Assembly (NCBI GenBank): GCA_016765265.1
Contig: JAESQG010000545.1
Coordinates: forward strand, 1-5,032
Direction of reading: 5' to 3'
DNA: 5,032 nt
Source of the DNA: Pseudomonadales bacterium
GTDB lineage: Bacteria > Pseudomonadota > Gammaproteobacteria > Pseudomonadales > DC-out160
Below the pieces are notes generated by a model. The model saw only the letters and a program-made list of their open reading frames with translations, did not search any database and was not told the origin of the DNA. A program made the translations under genes and the position numbers. Of the stretch, positions 4,961 to 5,032 are shown piece after piece; the stretch's first letter is position 1, and each line of letters starts with the position of its first letter.

Positions 4961-5032
4961 ATAAACTCGGGCCATTTCCCTGCAAACAAGCACTCTAGGG
5001 CCTCACCGACGCCGACATTGTGCTTCCTACAA
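4921..5032 (-). CDS. Possible C-terminal end of an unidentified gene entering from the right edge
   Basis: On the minus strand a frame is open from the window edge to TAG at 4921-4923, giving 37 residues that include VGVGEALECLFAGKWPEF and the end LDLTGGCAE. The composition is protein-like, but there is no recognisable motif. It would overlap the cytochrome b5 3' end by 40 bp tail to tail. With so short a piece, chance is a serious alternative. Confidence 0.2.
   Translation of the reverse strand, partial: CRKHNVGVGEALECLFAGKWPEFIQRELDLTGGCAE

Noticed and set aside
4947..4969. CGAGTT/AACTCG hairpin over the cytochrome b5 stop as a terminator
   Set aside because: The stem is 6 bp with an 11-nt loop, and the following GGCCATTTCC is not a uridine run.

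Overview
The window looks like a stretch of a gammaproteobacterial chromosome, probably marine or environmental, with moderate to low GC. The reasons are an RsuA-type 16S rRNA pseudouridine synthase, a stand-alone shikimate kinase of a gammaproteobacterial type, a c-di-GMP response regulator and a free-standing bacterial cytochrome b5. The taxonomic call is inferred from protein resemblance only. There are no rRNA or tRNA genes, no CRISPR array and no intact mobile element.

Layout. Positions 1-91 hold nothing I can identify. A minus-strand gene (92-790) encodes a membrane protein that looks like the N-terminal part of a TRAP-transporter permease cut off inside its third hydrophobic segment. 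Divergent from it is rsuA (970-1683, plus). A 131-bp spacer with a 22-bp tandem duplication and a stem-loop leads to a shikimate kinase gene (1815-2321, plus) with a good ribosome binding site. Converging on it is a minus-strand gene (2463-3743) for a REC-GGDEF-REC protein, a probable diguanylate cyclase with two receiver domains. Positions 3744-4693 carry little or no convincing coding sequence. They hold two 12-bp tandem arrays, a 14-bp perfect palindrome, hairpins, one doubtful small membrane ORF (4268-4540) and five perfect copies of the heptamer AATTGAT. A small cytochrome b5 gene (4694-4960, plus) follows. The last 72 bases may hold the end of a minus-strand gene running in from beyond the window.

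How the genes relate. This does not look like one pathway: ribosome modification, aromatic amino acid precursor synthesis, c-di-GMP signalling and a haem protein sit side by side. The shared theme is in the DNA. Six short tandem repeats (units of 6, 22, 12, 12, 7 and 6 bp) occur in 5 kb. Two of them lie directly upstream of a gene and contain a -35-like hexamer in each unit, pointing towards that gene (the diguanylate cyclase and the cytochrome b5). Those promoter-embedded arrays are the most interesting signal. I see no convincing new multi-gene system.
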